This document shows positions 14,981-23,938 of a stretch of DNA of 45,035 bases, piece by piece (position 1 is the stretch's first letter; the number at the start of each line of letters is the position of its first letter). The DNA comes from Pleomorphomonas sp. GTDB taxonomy: Bacteria > Pseudomonadota > Alphaproteobacteria > Rhizobiales > Pleomorphomonadaceae. The stretch lies in NCBI GenBank assembly GCA_030603685.1, contig JAUVXG010000015.1, positions 1 to 45,035 of the forward strand, in the 5' to 3' direction. A program made the position numbers and the translations under genes. The notes beneath the pieces were generated by a model. The model saw only the letters and a list, made by a program, of their open reading frames with translations, was not told the DNA's origin and did no database searches.

Positions 14981-17071
14981 ATGAACCGTCTGACCGTCAG
15001 CCTCACGCTGAGAATAACCATCGTCGTGCTCGTGGCCGGCATTCTGGTCCAGGTGGGGATCGACGCCTGGACGTCTTGGCAGAGCGCCCGGACGGCGGCG
15101 CGCATCGAAACGGTTTCTCGTGCCACGACGCAGATGTTCCAGGCCTTGCCGAACCTCAGGATCGATCGAAGCAGCACCGTCAGAGCCATCAAGGCCGAAG
15201 AAGGGCTGGAAGGTTTCGTCAAGCAGGTGAGCGATGCCCGGAGTGCCGAGATGCCGGCCATCGAGGCGGCCATCGCGACGCTCCAGGGCGCCGACCTTCC
15301 CGATGGCGCGCAGCTCGCCGGGTCGCTTCGCGGCACGTTCGACGCGCTCAAGGCGCTTCAGGCCAAGACCGACGACGCCTTCAAGCAGGACAAGGCCAGC
15401 CGTCAGGCGTCGCTTGCCGACGACTACACCAAGGCCGCCACGGCGATGATCGACCAACTGTCATCGGCGTCTTCCAGGATCGCCGAGGAAGTCCGCCTGG
15501 CCGACGGGCTGATCGACCGGTTGCTCGACATCAAGGCGCTGGCCTGGGTGATGCGCAACAGCGCCGGTGACGCGTCCGGTCTGACAGCCAACGCTCTCGG
15601 GCCGATCGGTGTTCCCGAAAACGGCCTGGAAACCTACTTCACGCACATGGCGTCCGCCCAGGTGGCGTTCGCGACCATCAAGGACATGTCGTCGGGCGTC
15701 GACCTGCCGCCGGCCTTTGCCGAAGCGGTGGCCGCCGCCGATCGGGAGTATTTCAGCTCGGGCGCCATCGAGCGGCAGACCAAGCTTTTCAAGACGGTCA
15801 TCGCCGGCGAGACGGCCGACACCGACACGCTGGGCTGGAGCACCTATAACGCGCCGCGGCTGATGTCGCTGCTCAACGTCGCCAATGTCGCGCTCTCCAT
15901 CGCCGAAACCAAGGCCATCGAGGTCAACAGGCAGGCGACGCTGTCGCTGTGGACGAACCTCGGCCTGTTCGTCGGCGCGCTAGCGCTGGCCATTGGCGTC
16001 GCCATTCTGGTGCAGCGGCGCATCATCCATCCGCTCGACGTCATCGGCGACCGCATGATGGCGCTGTCGAGGGGCGAGTTCTCGATCGAGGCGCCCTACA
16101 CGGAGCGCAACGACGAGATCGGCGCGCTCGGCAAGACCATGGCGGTGTTCCGCGACAGCATGCAGGAGACCGAAAGGCTGCGCGCCGAGCGGGCCGATCA
16201 GGAACGCCTCGAACAGGAGCGCCGCGCGGCTGACATGAACGCGCTGGCGCTGCGCTTCGACGAGGCGGTGGGCGATATCGTGACCATGGTGGCCTCCGCT
16301 TCCACCGAGCTTCAGCTGTCGGCCAAGTCGCTGACCTCGCTGGCCGACTCGACGCAGAACCAGTCGGCTTCGGTGGCTGCCGCCGCCGAACAGGCGTCGG
16401 CCAACGTCGCCTCGGTGGCGTCGGCGACCGAGGAGCTGTCGTCGTCGGTGTCGGAAATCGCCAGGCAGGTGGAAAAGTCGTCGGAGATCGCCTCGAAGGC
16501 GGTGAGCGAGGCCGAACACACCAACGACAAGGTCAAGGGACTGGCCGCGGCGGCCGAGAAGATCGGCGCGGTGGTCGAACTCATCAACAATATCGCCGGC
16601 CAGACCAACCTTCTGGCGCTCAACGCCACCATCGAAGCGGCACGGGCGGGCGAGGCCGGCAAGGGCTTCGCCGTGGTCGCTGCCGAAGTCAAGCAGCTCG
16701 CCGACCAGACCGCCAAGGCCACGGCCGAGATCGGCGCGCAGATCGGCGCCATCCAGGCGGCGACGACCGAGGCGGCGGAGGCCATTCGCGACATCGGCGC
16801 CACCATCGAAACCATGAACGACATCTCCAAGTCGATCACCGGCGCGGTGGACGGGCAGAACGCCGCCACGGTGGAGATCGCCCGCAACGTTCAGGAAGCC
16901 TCGATCGGAACGGGCACGGTATCGGAGAACATCACGTCCGTTACCATGGCGGCCAGCGAATCGAGCAGCGCGGCGACCCAGGTGCTGGCCTCGGCGTCCG
17001 AGCTCAGCAAGAATGCCGAGCGGCTGCGGCACGAGCTGACGACTTTCCTCGGATCGATCCGCGCCGCGTGA
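14981..17071 (+). CDS. Methyl-accepting chemotaxis protein
   Basis: A 696-residue transmembrane chemoreceptor. TM1 spans about 8-28 ([21 protein letters not shown]). A periplasmic helical sensor domain of about 290 residues follows, then TM2 near 322-345 ([18 protein letters not shown]), a HAMP domain (about 346-400, [14 protein letters not shown]) and the long cytoplasmic coiled coil. The signalling tip is intact: [20 protein letters not shown] near residue 540-560. Likely methylation-region Glu/Ala/Ser heptads flank it. There is no C-terminal CheR-tethering pentapeptide. The ligand is unknown. No che or flagellar genes are in the window. Confidence 0.95.
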   Translation: MNRLTVSLTLRITIVVLVAGILVQVGIDAWTSWQSARTAARIETVSRATTQMFQALPNLRIDRSSTVRAIKAEEGLEGFVKQVSDARSAEMPAIEAAIATLQGADLPDGAQLAGSLRGTFDALKALQAKTDDAFKQDKASRQASLADDYTKAATAMIDQLSSASSRIAEEVRLADGLIDRLLDIKALAWVMRNSAGDASGLTANALGPIGVPENGLETYFTHMASAQVAFATIKDMSSGVDLPPAFAEAVAAADREYFSSGAIERQTKLFKTVIAGETADTDTLGWSTYNAPRLMSLLNVANVALSIAETKAIEVNRQATLSLWTNLGLFVGALALAIGVAILVQRRIIHPLDVIGDRMMALSRGEFSIEAPYTERNDEIGALGKTMAVFRDSMQETERLRAERADQERLEQERRAADMNALALRFDEAVGDIVTMVASASTELQLSAKSLTSLADSTQNQSASVAAAAEQASANVASVASATEELSSSVSEIARQVEKSSEIASKAVSEAEHTNDKVKGLAAAAEKIGAVVELINNIAGQTNLLALNATIEAARAGEAGKGFAVVAAEVKQLADQTAKATAEIGAQIGAIQAATTEAAEAIRDIGATIETMNDISKSITGAVDGQNAATVEIARNVQEASIGTGTVSENITSVTMAASESSSAATQVLASASELSKNAERLRHELTTFLGSIRAA

Positions 17072-17121
17072 GGCGTTGGGGCGCCCATTCCGGCGCGACG
17101 CGGTACTGAACCGAACCCGTG

Positions 17122-17148
17122 TTCCCGGCGGACATCGTCTGCCGGGAA
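17122..17148. other. Strong intergenic hairpin
   Basis: TTCCCGGCGGAC and GTCTGCCGGGAA form a 12-bp stem with one G-U pair around an ATC triloop. It lies 51 bp after the chemoreceptor stop. No T tract follows, so it is not a classic terminator. Confidence 0.5.
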
Positions 17149-17331
17149 GGCGCGAGGGGCGGCCAGCATGGTCCGGAAACATCTTCCTGTGTCGCGGAAG
17201 TATCTCAGTCCTTTGAATCTACGTAGTTTCTTTGAACGCAGCGGCATCCGCTCCGATCAAGATCGCGGTATGGTCTCCTGCCGAGCCGAAAGCGCGACGC
17301 GCCGAACCGGGTGTCGGTGGAGATCCTTCCA

Positions 17332-17739
17332 ATGGCAGACGATCAGAAGCACTTCCGAGTCGTGTCGAGCATCACCCTCGGCGTGGCCGACCTCCCTCGT
17401 GCCCGCGCCTTCTACGACGCCCTTGGCTTCGTGGCCGACCCGGCATCGAACGACGAGTACGTGATCTACGCACTCGAAAATCTGAAGCTTTCGCTCTTTC
17501 CAAGGGCGCTGTTGGCCAAGGACGCCGCAGTCGCCGACGACGGTCATGGCTTCGACGGCATCACCTTCGCTCACGGCTACCCGTCCGAAGCCGCCGTCGA
17601 CGCGGCGATGGCCCACGCGCTCGCGGCGGGGGCAGTTTTGCGCCGACCGGCCCAGACGGTGTTCTGGGGTGGCTATTCAGGCTACATCGCCGACCCGGAC
17701 GGTCACCTCTGGGAGCTGGTATACGACCCGTTCGTTTAG
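17332..17739 (+). CDS. VOC (glyoxalase/bleomycin-resistance) family protein
   Basis: A 135-residue vicinal-oxygen-chelate protein with the two babab repeats: first SITLGVADLPRARAFYDALGF, second ending in FWGGYSGYIADPDGHLWEL, the usual C-terminal VOC signature with the metal Glu. The substrate is unknown. ATG 17332 has GGAG nine bases upstream; GTG 17311 is an alternative. It is tail to tail with a paralogue: the two stops share the TTAG at 17736-17739. Confidence 0.88.
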   Translation: MADDQKHFRVVSSITLGVADLPRARAFYDALGFVADPASNDEYVIYALENLKLSLFPRALLAKDAAVADDGHGFDGITFAHGYPSEAAVDAAMAHALAAGAVLRRPAQTVFWGGYSGYIADPDGHLWELVYDPFV

Positions 17740-18152
17740 GGAGCGAAGGCCGGATTCCAGACGATTTCCCAGACGTGTCCGTCGGGGTCCTGGAAGTAGC
17801 CGGCGTAACCGCCCCAGAAGGTGTCCTTGGCGGGCTTGAGGATTTGGGCTCCCGCCTTGCGGGCCTCGTCCATCACCGCGTCCACCTCGTCCCTGCCGCC
17901 GACGTTGTGGCCGATCGTCACATTGCCGGGGCTCGAGGTCGCCGTCGGCAACCCCGCGTCATGGGCGAGGTCGCCGCGCGCCCAGACCGCCAGCTTCAGC
18001 TGCGATTGCAGGTCGAAGAAGGCAACCGCGCCATGTTCGAACTCCTTGCCGACGATGCCTTCCGTCGGCAGCCCGAGGCCGTCGCGATAGAAGGCGACGG
18101 CGCGTTCGAGATCGTCGACGCCGAGCGTCAGTACCGAAATGCGTGGTTTCAT
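17736..18152 (-). CDS. VOC family protein, inverted paralogue
   Basis: A 138-residue VOC protein: SVLTLGVDDLERAVAFYRDG at the N-terminus and FWGGYAGYFQDPDGHVWEI near the end, clearly related to the convergent neighbour. ATG 18152 has GAGGAG seven bases upstream. It may have arisen with its neighbour by an inverted duplication, since the similarity is concentrated in the facing 3' ends. Function cannot be assigned beyond a small-molecule-binding or dioxygenase/isomerase fold. Confidence 0.88.
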   Translation of the reverse strand: MKPRISVLTLGVDDLERAVAFYRDGLGLPTEGIVGKEFEHGAVAFFDLQSQLKLAVWARGDLAHDAGLPTATSSPGNVTIGHNVGGRDEVDAVMDEARKAGAQILKPAKDTFWGGYAGYFQDPDGHVWEIVWNPAFAP

Positions 18153-18352
18153 GTCATCGCTCCTCGCTGTGGCCGCCAAGGGCAGTCACCGACAGATGGC
18201 GTCGGGGATGGTCGTCTTCAACGAATGAAACGCTCGGCCGAAAAATCAGGTCGACAAGCCAACGGTCACGATTATTCTCAGTTCCCGAATCCGCCCTCCG
18301 CTCGGGCGCCCGGCCTCATGGCCGCTCTCGTGTCGATATCGAGGATCGTCCC

Positions 18353-18739
18353 ATGCGCCTTGTCTCCGCCTTGCTTGCGCTGAGCTGTTCGACCGTGATG
18401 GCCGCCGCCGGGGAGCTTCCCGGCTGCGACGACGCATCGGTTCTCTCCACCCTGTCGAGCCGGCAGGCCTGGGCCGAGGCCCATACCTGGAAGGACGGCG
18501 TCACCATCGCCGCGCTCGACCGGGTGGGCGAGCGGCGTCTGGTGACCGAAGGCTTCAGCGCCATCGACCGACGCTATTGCGCGGCCCGTGCCGCGCTCAC
18601 CTCGGCACGGCCGACGACGCTCTACTACGTGGTGTCGGCGGGCGAGGGCTTTGCCGGCTATGGCTGGAACGTCGAGTTCTGCCTCAGCGGCCACGATCCC
18701 TACCGGGTCTACGGTGCCGACTGCCAGGTCCTGAAGTGA
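18353..18739 (+). CDS. Small secreted four-Cys protein coupled to RNase T2
   Basis: A 128-residue exported protein of no family I recognise. Residues 1-20 are a signal peptide (MRLVSALLALSCSTVMAAA). The mature part has four Cys (PGCDD, RRYCAARA, VEFCLSGH, ADCQVLK), enough for two disulfides. ATG 18353 has GAGGA upstream. Its TGA stop overlaps the GTG start of the RNase T2 gene in a GTGA arrangement, so the two are translationally coupled and likely work together in the periplasm. An inhibitor, chaperone or substrate-targeting partner for the nuclease is possible; this is inference from context only. Confidence 0.75.
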   Translation: MRLVSALLALSCSTVMAAAGELPGCDDASVLSTLSSRQAWAEAHTWKDGVTIAALDRVGERRLVTEGFSAIDRRYCAARAALTSARPTTLYYVVSAGEGFAGYGWNVEFCLSGHDPYRVYGADCQVLK

Positions 18740-19374
18740 TCGTCCGCCTGGTTCGGCTGCTGGTCCTGCTGGCCGCGTGGCCGGTTGCCGCGCTGGCCGG
18801 CGACGCGCCGGGGCGGTTCGATTTCTACGTTCTGTCGCTCACCTGGTCGCCGAGCTATTGCGAGGCCGAGGGTGGCGCGCGGAATGACGCCCAATGCGAG
18901 ACCGGCCGCCGTTACGGTTTCCTGGTGCACGGCCTGTGGCCGCAGTACGAACGCGGCTATCCCGAGGATTGCCCGACGCGCCTTACGCCGGATTCGGCGG
19001 AGATCCGCGCCGTTGCCGACCTGATGCCGGCGCCCGGCCTCGTTCGCCACGAATGGCGCAAGCACGGATCCTGTTCCGGCCTTTCGCCCGCCGACTATCT
19101 CAAGACGGTCCGGGCGGCGCGCGAGGCGGTCCGCATTCCGGCCGCCTTTCGGCGGCTCGATAACTATGTCATGGTCTCCCCCGCCGAGGTGGAGGCGGCT
19201 TTCGTCGCCGCCAATCCCGGGCTCCGGCCCGGCGGCGTCGCCGTCACCTGCGACGGGCGTCGCCTCAGGGAAGTGCGCGTCTGCCTGACGCGCGGCCTCG
19301 GCTTTCGCGCCTGCGAGGAGGTCGACAGGCGGGCCTGCCGCGCCAGCCGGGTGGTGTTGCCGCCGATCAGGTGA
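18736..19374 (+). CDS. Ribonuclease T2 family protein, exported
   Basis: A 212-residue secreted RNase T2. An N-terminal signal peptide (about 1-22, LVLLAAWPVAALA) precedes FDFYVLSLTWSPSYC. The two active-site segments are intact: CAS I as FLVHGLWPQY near residue 60 and CAS II as HEWRKHGSC near residue 110, giving both catalytic His, the Glu and the Lys. Several Cys fit the family's disulfides. RNase T2 enzymes cleave single-stranded RNA to nucleoside 3'-phosphates via a cyclic intermediate, here in the periplasm or outside. The start is GTG 18736, overlapping the stop of the upstream gene. Phosphate or nucleotide scavenging is the usual inferred role. Confidence 0.92.
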   Translation: MIVRLVRLLVLLAAWPVAALAGDAPGRFDFYVLSLTWSPSYCEAEGGARNDAQCETGRRYGFLVHGLWPQYERGYPEDCPTRLTPDSAEIRAVADLMPAPGLVRHEWRKHGSCSGLSPADYLKTVRAAREAVRIPAAFRRLDNYVMVSPAEVEAAFVAANPGLRPGGVAVTCDGRRLREVRVCLTRGLGFRACEEVDRRACRASRVVLPPIR

Positions 19375-19585
19375 GGCGCCAGGCGCCATCGGCCTCGTTC
19401 GTGCGGGGCGACCACGCGGTTGCCTTTTCCGGTGGGCCATGGCAGTAACCTAAGCGTTCACACGGACCCGCCTCGCGGGTGGCTCTTCCGGCCGCCGATC
19501 CGCCGGACAATCTCTGACGACACGCGCGATTCACTCGCCTTTCCAGGGCGTGGCGTGGCCTGTCGTCTCGGGACGCAGAGATCCA

Positions 19586-21064
19586 ATGACCTTGTTCGAG
19601 ACCCTCCGGAAGGAATGGCTGTCCAATATTCGCGGCGACATCCTTGCGGGCATCGTCGTCGCGCTTGCCCTCATTCCGGAGGCCATCGGATTCTCGGTCA
19701 TTGCCGGCGTCGATCCCAAGATCGGCCTCTACGCCTCGTTTGCGATCGCCGTGACGTCGGCCATCGTCGGCGGCCGGCCCGGCATGATCTCGGCGGCGAC
19801 GGCGGCCACGGCCGTGCTGATGGTGGACCTCGTTCGCGACCATGGCCTGCAGTACCTGCTGGCCGCGACCATCCTTATGGGCCTGTTCCAGATCCTGGCC
19901 GGCTTTCTGAAGCTCGGCTCGCTGATGCGCTACGTCTCGAAGTCGGTGATGACCGGCTTCGTCAACGCGCTGGCCATCCTGATCTTCATGGCCCAGCTTC
20001 CCGAACTCATCGGCGTTGCGCCGGTGACCTACGTCCTGGTCGCCGCCGGCCTCGCCGTGATCTATCTCTTTCCCTACGTCACCAGGGCCATTCCGAGCCC
20101 GCTCGTCGCCATCGTTCTGGTGACCGGCGCGGTCCTGGCGCTGGGAATCGATGTACGGACGGTCGGCGATCTCGGCGAACTGCCGTCCTCCTTGCCGTCC
20201 TTCCTCATCCCCGACGTGCCGTTCAACCTGGAAACGCTGCGGATCATCCTGCCCTATTCGGTGGCGCTCGCGGCGGTTGGGCTTCTGGAATCGCTGTTGA
20301 CGGCGGCGATCGTCGACGATCTCACCGATACCCCGAGCAACAAGAACCGCGAGTGCGGCGGCCAGGGCGTCGCCAACATCGTCAGCGCCTTTCTTGGCGG
20401 CATGGGCGGCTGCGCCATGATCGGCCAGTCGGTGATCAACGTGAAGTCGGGTGGCCGGGGACGTCTCTCCGGCCTCGTCGCCGGCGCCTTCCTGCTGTTC
20501 CTGATCGTCGTGCTCGGCCCCTGGGTCAGTCAGATCCCGATGGCCGCGCTGGTGGCGGTGATGATCATGGTGTCGGTCGGCACCTTTTCCTGGAGCTCGA
20601 TCCGCAGCATGCGGCAGTACCCGCCGTCGGCGTCCATCGTCATGCTCGTCACCGTGGTGGTGGTGGTCTACACGCACGATCTCGCCCAGGGCGTCCTCGC
20701 AGGCGTGCTGCTGTCCGGCATCTTCTTCGCCTCCAACGTCGCCCGCGTGTTCGCGGTGTCCTCCTCGCTGTCGCCGGACGGTCGGACGCGCACCTATGTC
20801 GTTCACGGACAGCTGTTCTTTGCCTCGTCCGATGCCTTCGTCGCCGCGCTCGACTTCAAGGAGGTGGTGGAGCGCGTCGTGATCGACGTCAGCCATGCCC
20901 ACCTTTGGGACGTTTCGGCGATCGCGGCGCTCGACAAGGTGGTCATCAAGTTCCGCCGCGAGGGGGCTGAGGTGGAGGTTCTCGGCCTCAACGAGGCGAG
21001 CGCGACCATGGTCGATCGCTTCGCGATCCACAACGATCCGGACGCCGTCGACAAGGTCATTTGA
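19586..21064 (+). CDS. SulP/SLC26-family anion transporter with STAS domain
   Basis: A 492-residue inner-membrane transporter. The first ten or more helices (about 20-395) include GIVVALALIPEAIGFSVIAG and GLYASFAIAVTSAIVGGRPG, the SulP hallmark. The C-terminal STAS domain (about 405-490) begins at TYVVHGQLFFASSDAFVAAL and has the loop VVIDVSHAHLWDVSAIAALD, where relatives bind regulators. SulP proteins carry sulfate, bicarbonate, nitrate or organic anions; the substrate is not readable here. A Usp gene follows after 56 bp on the same strand, suggesting a two-gene operon. Confidence 0.92.
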   Translation: MTLFETLRKEWLSNIRGDILAGIVVALALIPEAIGFSVIAGVDPKIGLYASFAIAVTSAIVGGRPGMISAATAATAVLMVDLVRDHGLQYLLAATILMGLFQILAGFLKLGSLMRYVSKSVMTGFVNALAILIFMAQLPELIGVAPVTYVLVAAGLAVIYLFPYVTRAIPSPLVAIVLVTGAVLALGIDVRTVGDLGELPSSLPSFLIPDVPFNLETLRIILPYSVALAAVGLLESLLTAAIVDDLTDTPSNKNRECGGQGVANIVSAFLGGMGGCAMIGQSVINVKSGGRGRLSGLVAGAFLLFLIVVLGPWVSQIPMAALVAVMIMVSVGTFSWSSIRSMRQYPPSASIVMLVTVVVVVYTHDLAQGVLAGVLLSGIFFASNVARVFAVSSSLSPDGRTRTYVVHGQLFFASSDAFVAALDFKEVVERVVIDVSHAHLWDVSAIAALDKVVIKFRREGAEVEVLGLNEASATMVDRFAIHNDPDAVDKVI

Positions 21065-21120
21065 AAACAGGTAGATAGATCGGAAGGCAGGGCGCGCGAC
21101 CCGGCCACAGGGAGGGACGA

Positions 21121-21972
21121 ATGACCAAGGTACTCGCCTGCGTGGACGTGTCGGTCTATGCGATCAGCGTGGCGGATCACGCCGCCTGGGCGGCCGGACG
21201 AATGGGCGCTTCGGTGTCGATCCTGCATGTCATCGGCCGGAAGGAGCGGGGCGACCTGCTCGACCTGTCCGGCGCCCTTGGGGTGGACGCCAACGCGCAG
21301 CTTCTCGACAGTCTTGCGAGGATCGACGAGGAGAGCGCCAAGCTCGCCCAGGAGCGAGGGCGCGCGCTGCTCGATACGAGCCGTAGCCGCCTGACCGAGC
21401 AGGGCGTCGCCGAGGTGGACGTCAAATTCCGTCACGGCTCCTTCGTCGACACCGTCGCCGAGTGCGAGGCGGATGTGTCGCTGATCGTCATCGGCAAGCG
21501 AGGCGCCAATGCCGACTTCGCCCAGATGCACATCGGCAGCAATCTCGAGCGGGTGGTTCGGTCGGCCAAGCGGCCGATCCTCGTCGCCTCGCGCGAGTGG
21601 AAGGGCGTCCGCCGCGTGCTCCTTGCCTATGATGGCGGCCCCAGTGCCCGGAAGGCGCTGGAGTACATGGCGTCTGAGCCGCTGTTCGGCGGTCTGGAGG
21701 TCCATGTGGTGACGGTCGGAGACGATACGCCGGCCAACCGTCAGCGGCTGGAAGAGGCCGCGCGGGTGCTCGGCGGTCGCGGGGAAACCGTGGTGTCAAA
21801 GCTCCTGCCCGGCGAGCCGACGAAGGTCATCGGCGACTATGTCCGGGCCGAAGGCATCGACCTTCTGGCCATCGGCGCCTATGGTCACTCGGCGGTGCGC
21901 AACCTGCTGGTCGGCAGCACGACGTCGGCCATGATCCGCACCTGCCTGATCCCGCTGATGCTGTTCCGCTGA
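21121..21972 (+). CDS. Tandem universal stress protein (two Usp domains)
   Basis: A 283-residue cytoplasmic protein with two Usp domains (about 1-155 and 160-283). The second ends in GAYGHSAVRNLLVGSTTS, the G-2x-G-9x-G-S/T ATP-binding motif. In the first, the equivalent GKRGANADFAQMHIGS has ten residues between the glycines, one more than usual, so only one domain may bind nucleotide. ATG 21121 follows GGGAGGG. The pairing with the SulP transporter suggests modulation of transport or a joint stress response. Confidence 0.9.
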   Translation: MTKVLACVDVSVYAISVADHAAWAAGRMGASVSILHVIGRKERGDLLDLSGALGVDANAQLLDSLARIDEESAKLAQERGRALLDTSRSRLTEQGVAEVDVKFRHGSFVDTVAECEADVSLIVIGKRGANADFAQMHIGSNLERVVRSAKRPILVASREWKGVRRVLLAYDGGPSARKALEYMASEPLFGGLEVHVVTVGDDTPANRQRLEEAARVLGGRGETVVSKLLPGEPTKVIGDYVRAEGIDLLAIGAYGHSAVRNLLVGSTTSAMIRTCLIPLMLFR

Positions 21973-22249
21973 CGGCGCCGCCATGCCGCAAGGGGCGCGG
22001 CGCGATGCCGGGCGGCGTGTTGGCTCAGGCGGGCAACCGTCTGGTCCGGCATACTGTTTCGGCCTCACCGCTTTTCCGATGTGGCGCGTCGCGCGCCGGT
22101 GTCCCTCGTTGCCCGTGAATGCGAAGCCTTCCGGCCTTAGGACGGAAGGGGGTGTTCAGACTGCCTTTCGGACCGCCCATATGTGTGCAATGGTCCTGGC
22201 CGGGAGAGATGCCTCTCGTTCGGATCCGGATGAGGCGATTGGGGGAGAC

Positions 22250-23284
22250 ATGTCGCGGCGGTCGGTTTTTGCATTCGCGTTCCTGACACTGGCTCTCGGC
22301 TTGGCGGCCGACGCGTCGGCGGCGGTGTCCAAGCGGTTCGGCTCTGTCTCGATCGCCTGTGACGAAGCCCGGCATTGCGCCGCCAGCGTGCAGGCGGCCA
22401 ACCAGGACAAGGCCAGCGTCGTCGTGCTCCAGCGCTCGCCGGAGAGTCGGGCGCGCTGGACGGTGTCGATCTCGACGCTGGGCGTTCTTGCCGACCGCAA
22501 CCGGCCGGTGGCGGTCTCCGTCGACAATGGCGTCGACATCACGCTCTACCCCGGCTCGGACTACGCGCCCTTCGTCCATCCCTCCGACTACTACATCGTG
22601 TCTCCCGCCGCGCTCGGCCGGCTGATGCTGCAGATCCAGCGCGGTCACATGCTGCGCTTTTCGTTCATCGACATCGCCGGCAAGGCGCACACGGACCGCT
22701 TTCCGCTCGACGGACTGTCGGATGCCCTCAACGAGATCGACCGCCAGCAGGGGCGCATTCCCGGTGACCGTAGGGCCGGACCGCCGGAAGACCTGCCGGA
22801 GGCGCCGGATGTCGATGCCGGCGCCCATCTCTCGGCGGCCGGCGTTCCGCCGCGCCTTCTGGAGCTGCATCTGGCCTCGATCGCCTGTGAGAAGCCTGAT
22901 GCGGCCGACATCGCCGGCGCCGAGCCGCTGATCGCGCCGCTTGGCGAGACGGCGATGCTCTATGTCATCCCCTGCTATCGCAACGCCTCGGGACTGGCCT
23001 CCCGCCTCTACACGATCGACAGAGGCGAGATCGGTGGCATCAATCCGCTCCTCTTCGCCGGCTTTTCCGACCGGCTCGGCTGGTATGGCGTCGACGTGCT
23101 GTTCGACGTCGCCTACGATGCGGAGAACCGCCGCCTGGAGGCGACTGGCGCCGATGACAACGGCTGCGCCTTCAAGGCCGGTTGGACCTTCACCGATACC
23201 GCTTTTCGCCTCGACCGTCTCTCGGCCGCCACCAGCTGCGGCGGCGGCGCGTCCGGCTGGAAGGATGTCTATCCGGCGCCTTGA
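22250..23284 (+). CDS. DUF1176 domain protein, exported
   Basis: A 344-residue protein with a signal peptide (about 1-25, FAFLTLALGLAADASA). The body matches the DUF1176 layout: an N-terminal invasion-protein-like part (CDEARHCAASV, VSVDNGVDITLY) and a C-terminal part with YVIPCYRNASG, LFDVAYDAENRRLEATG and the paired Cys (NGCAFKAGWTF, ATSCGGG). Function of the family is unknown. ATG 22250 has GGGGGAG five bases upstream, which decides the start over the long open frame back to 21983. Confidence 0.8.
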   Translation: MSRRSVFAFAFLTLALGLAADASAAVSKRFGSVSIACDEARHCAASVQAANQDKASVVVLQRSPESRARWTVSISTLGVLADRNRPVAVSVDNGVDITLYPGSDYAPFVHPSDYYIVSPAALGRLMLQIQRGHMLRFSFIDIAGKAHTDRFPLDGLSDALNEIDRQQGRIPGDRRAGPPEDLPEAPDVDAGAHLSAAGVPPRLLELHLASIACEKPDAADIAGAEPLIAPLGETAMLYVIPCYRNASGLASRLYTIDRGEIGGINPLLFAGFSDRLGWYGVDVLFDVAYDAENRRLEATGADDNGCAFKAGWTFTDTAFRLDRLSAATSCGGGASGWKDVYPAP

Positions 23285-23302
23285 CCTTACTGGATTTTTG
23301 CC

Positions 23303-23911
23303 ATGGCCGACATGATCCTGCGTACCAGTCTCACCTCCCCCTTCGGTCGCAAGCCGCGCCTTGCCGCCGCCGTTCTCGGCCTGTCCGGGCGGATCGAGGT
23401 GACGCCGGCCGATACCTTCGACGACAATGACGATCTTCGGGCGCAGAATCCGCTCGGCAAGGTGCCGACGCTGGTGCTCGCCGACGGGGCGACGCTCTAC
23501 GACAGTCGCGTCATCCTCGAGTATTTCGACGACCTCGTCGGTGGCGGCCGCATCCTACCGAGCGAGCCGGCGGCGCGCTTCGTGGCGCTGAAGCTGCAGG
23601 CGCTCGGCGACGGCATTCTCGATGCCGGCGTGCTGCGGCGGCTCGAAACCCTGTTCCGCGACGAGCCCTCATGGTCGCCGCGCTGGCTCGGCTACCAGAG
23701 CGGCAAGATGAACCGCGCCCTCGACGTGCTGGAGATGGCGCCGCCGTCGGATACCGACATTCTCGTGGGCGAGATCGCCGTCGCCTGCGGCCTCGGCTTC
23801 ATCGACTTCCGCCTCGGCGACGACTGGCGGGCCGGCCGGCCGCGTCTTGCCGGCTGGTACGATCGCTTCGCCGCCCGCTGCCCCGGCTTCGCCGAGACCG
23901 CGCCGCGTTGA
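23303..23911 (+). CDS. Glutathione S-transferase family protein
   Basis: A 202-residue GST. The thioredoxin-like N-terminal domain (about 1-80) has LRTSLTSPFGRKPRLAA as the active-site region and NPLGKVPTLVLADGATLYDS with the cis-Pro and the glutathione gamma-Glu site. The all-helical C-terminal domain follows. Substrate is unknown. ATG 23303 follows the DUF1176 stop by 18 bp, so co-transcription is likely. It converges on the LysR gene with about 27 bp between stops. Confidence 0.9.
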   Translation: MADMILRTSLTSPFGRKPRLAAAVLGLSGRIEVTPADTFDDNDDLRAQNPLGKVPTLVLADGATLYDSRVILEYFDDLVGGGRILPSEPAARFVALKLQALGDGILDAGVLRRLETLFRDEPSWSPRWLGYQSGKMNRALDVLEMAPPSDTDILVGEIAVACGLGFIDFRLGDDWRAGRPRLAGWYDRFAARCPGFAETAPR

Positions 23912-23938
23912 GGCGCCAGCGCGTCCGGAATGCAATCG

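Noticed and set aside
21975-22003. GCGCCGC/GCGGCGC inverted repeat after the Usp gene as terminator
   Set aside because: It has a 7-bp stem but a 15-nt loop and no T tract; in such GC-rich DNA it may be chance.
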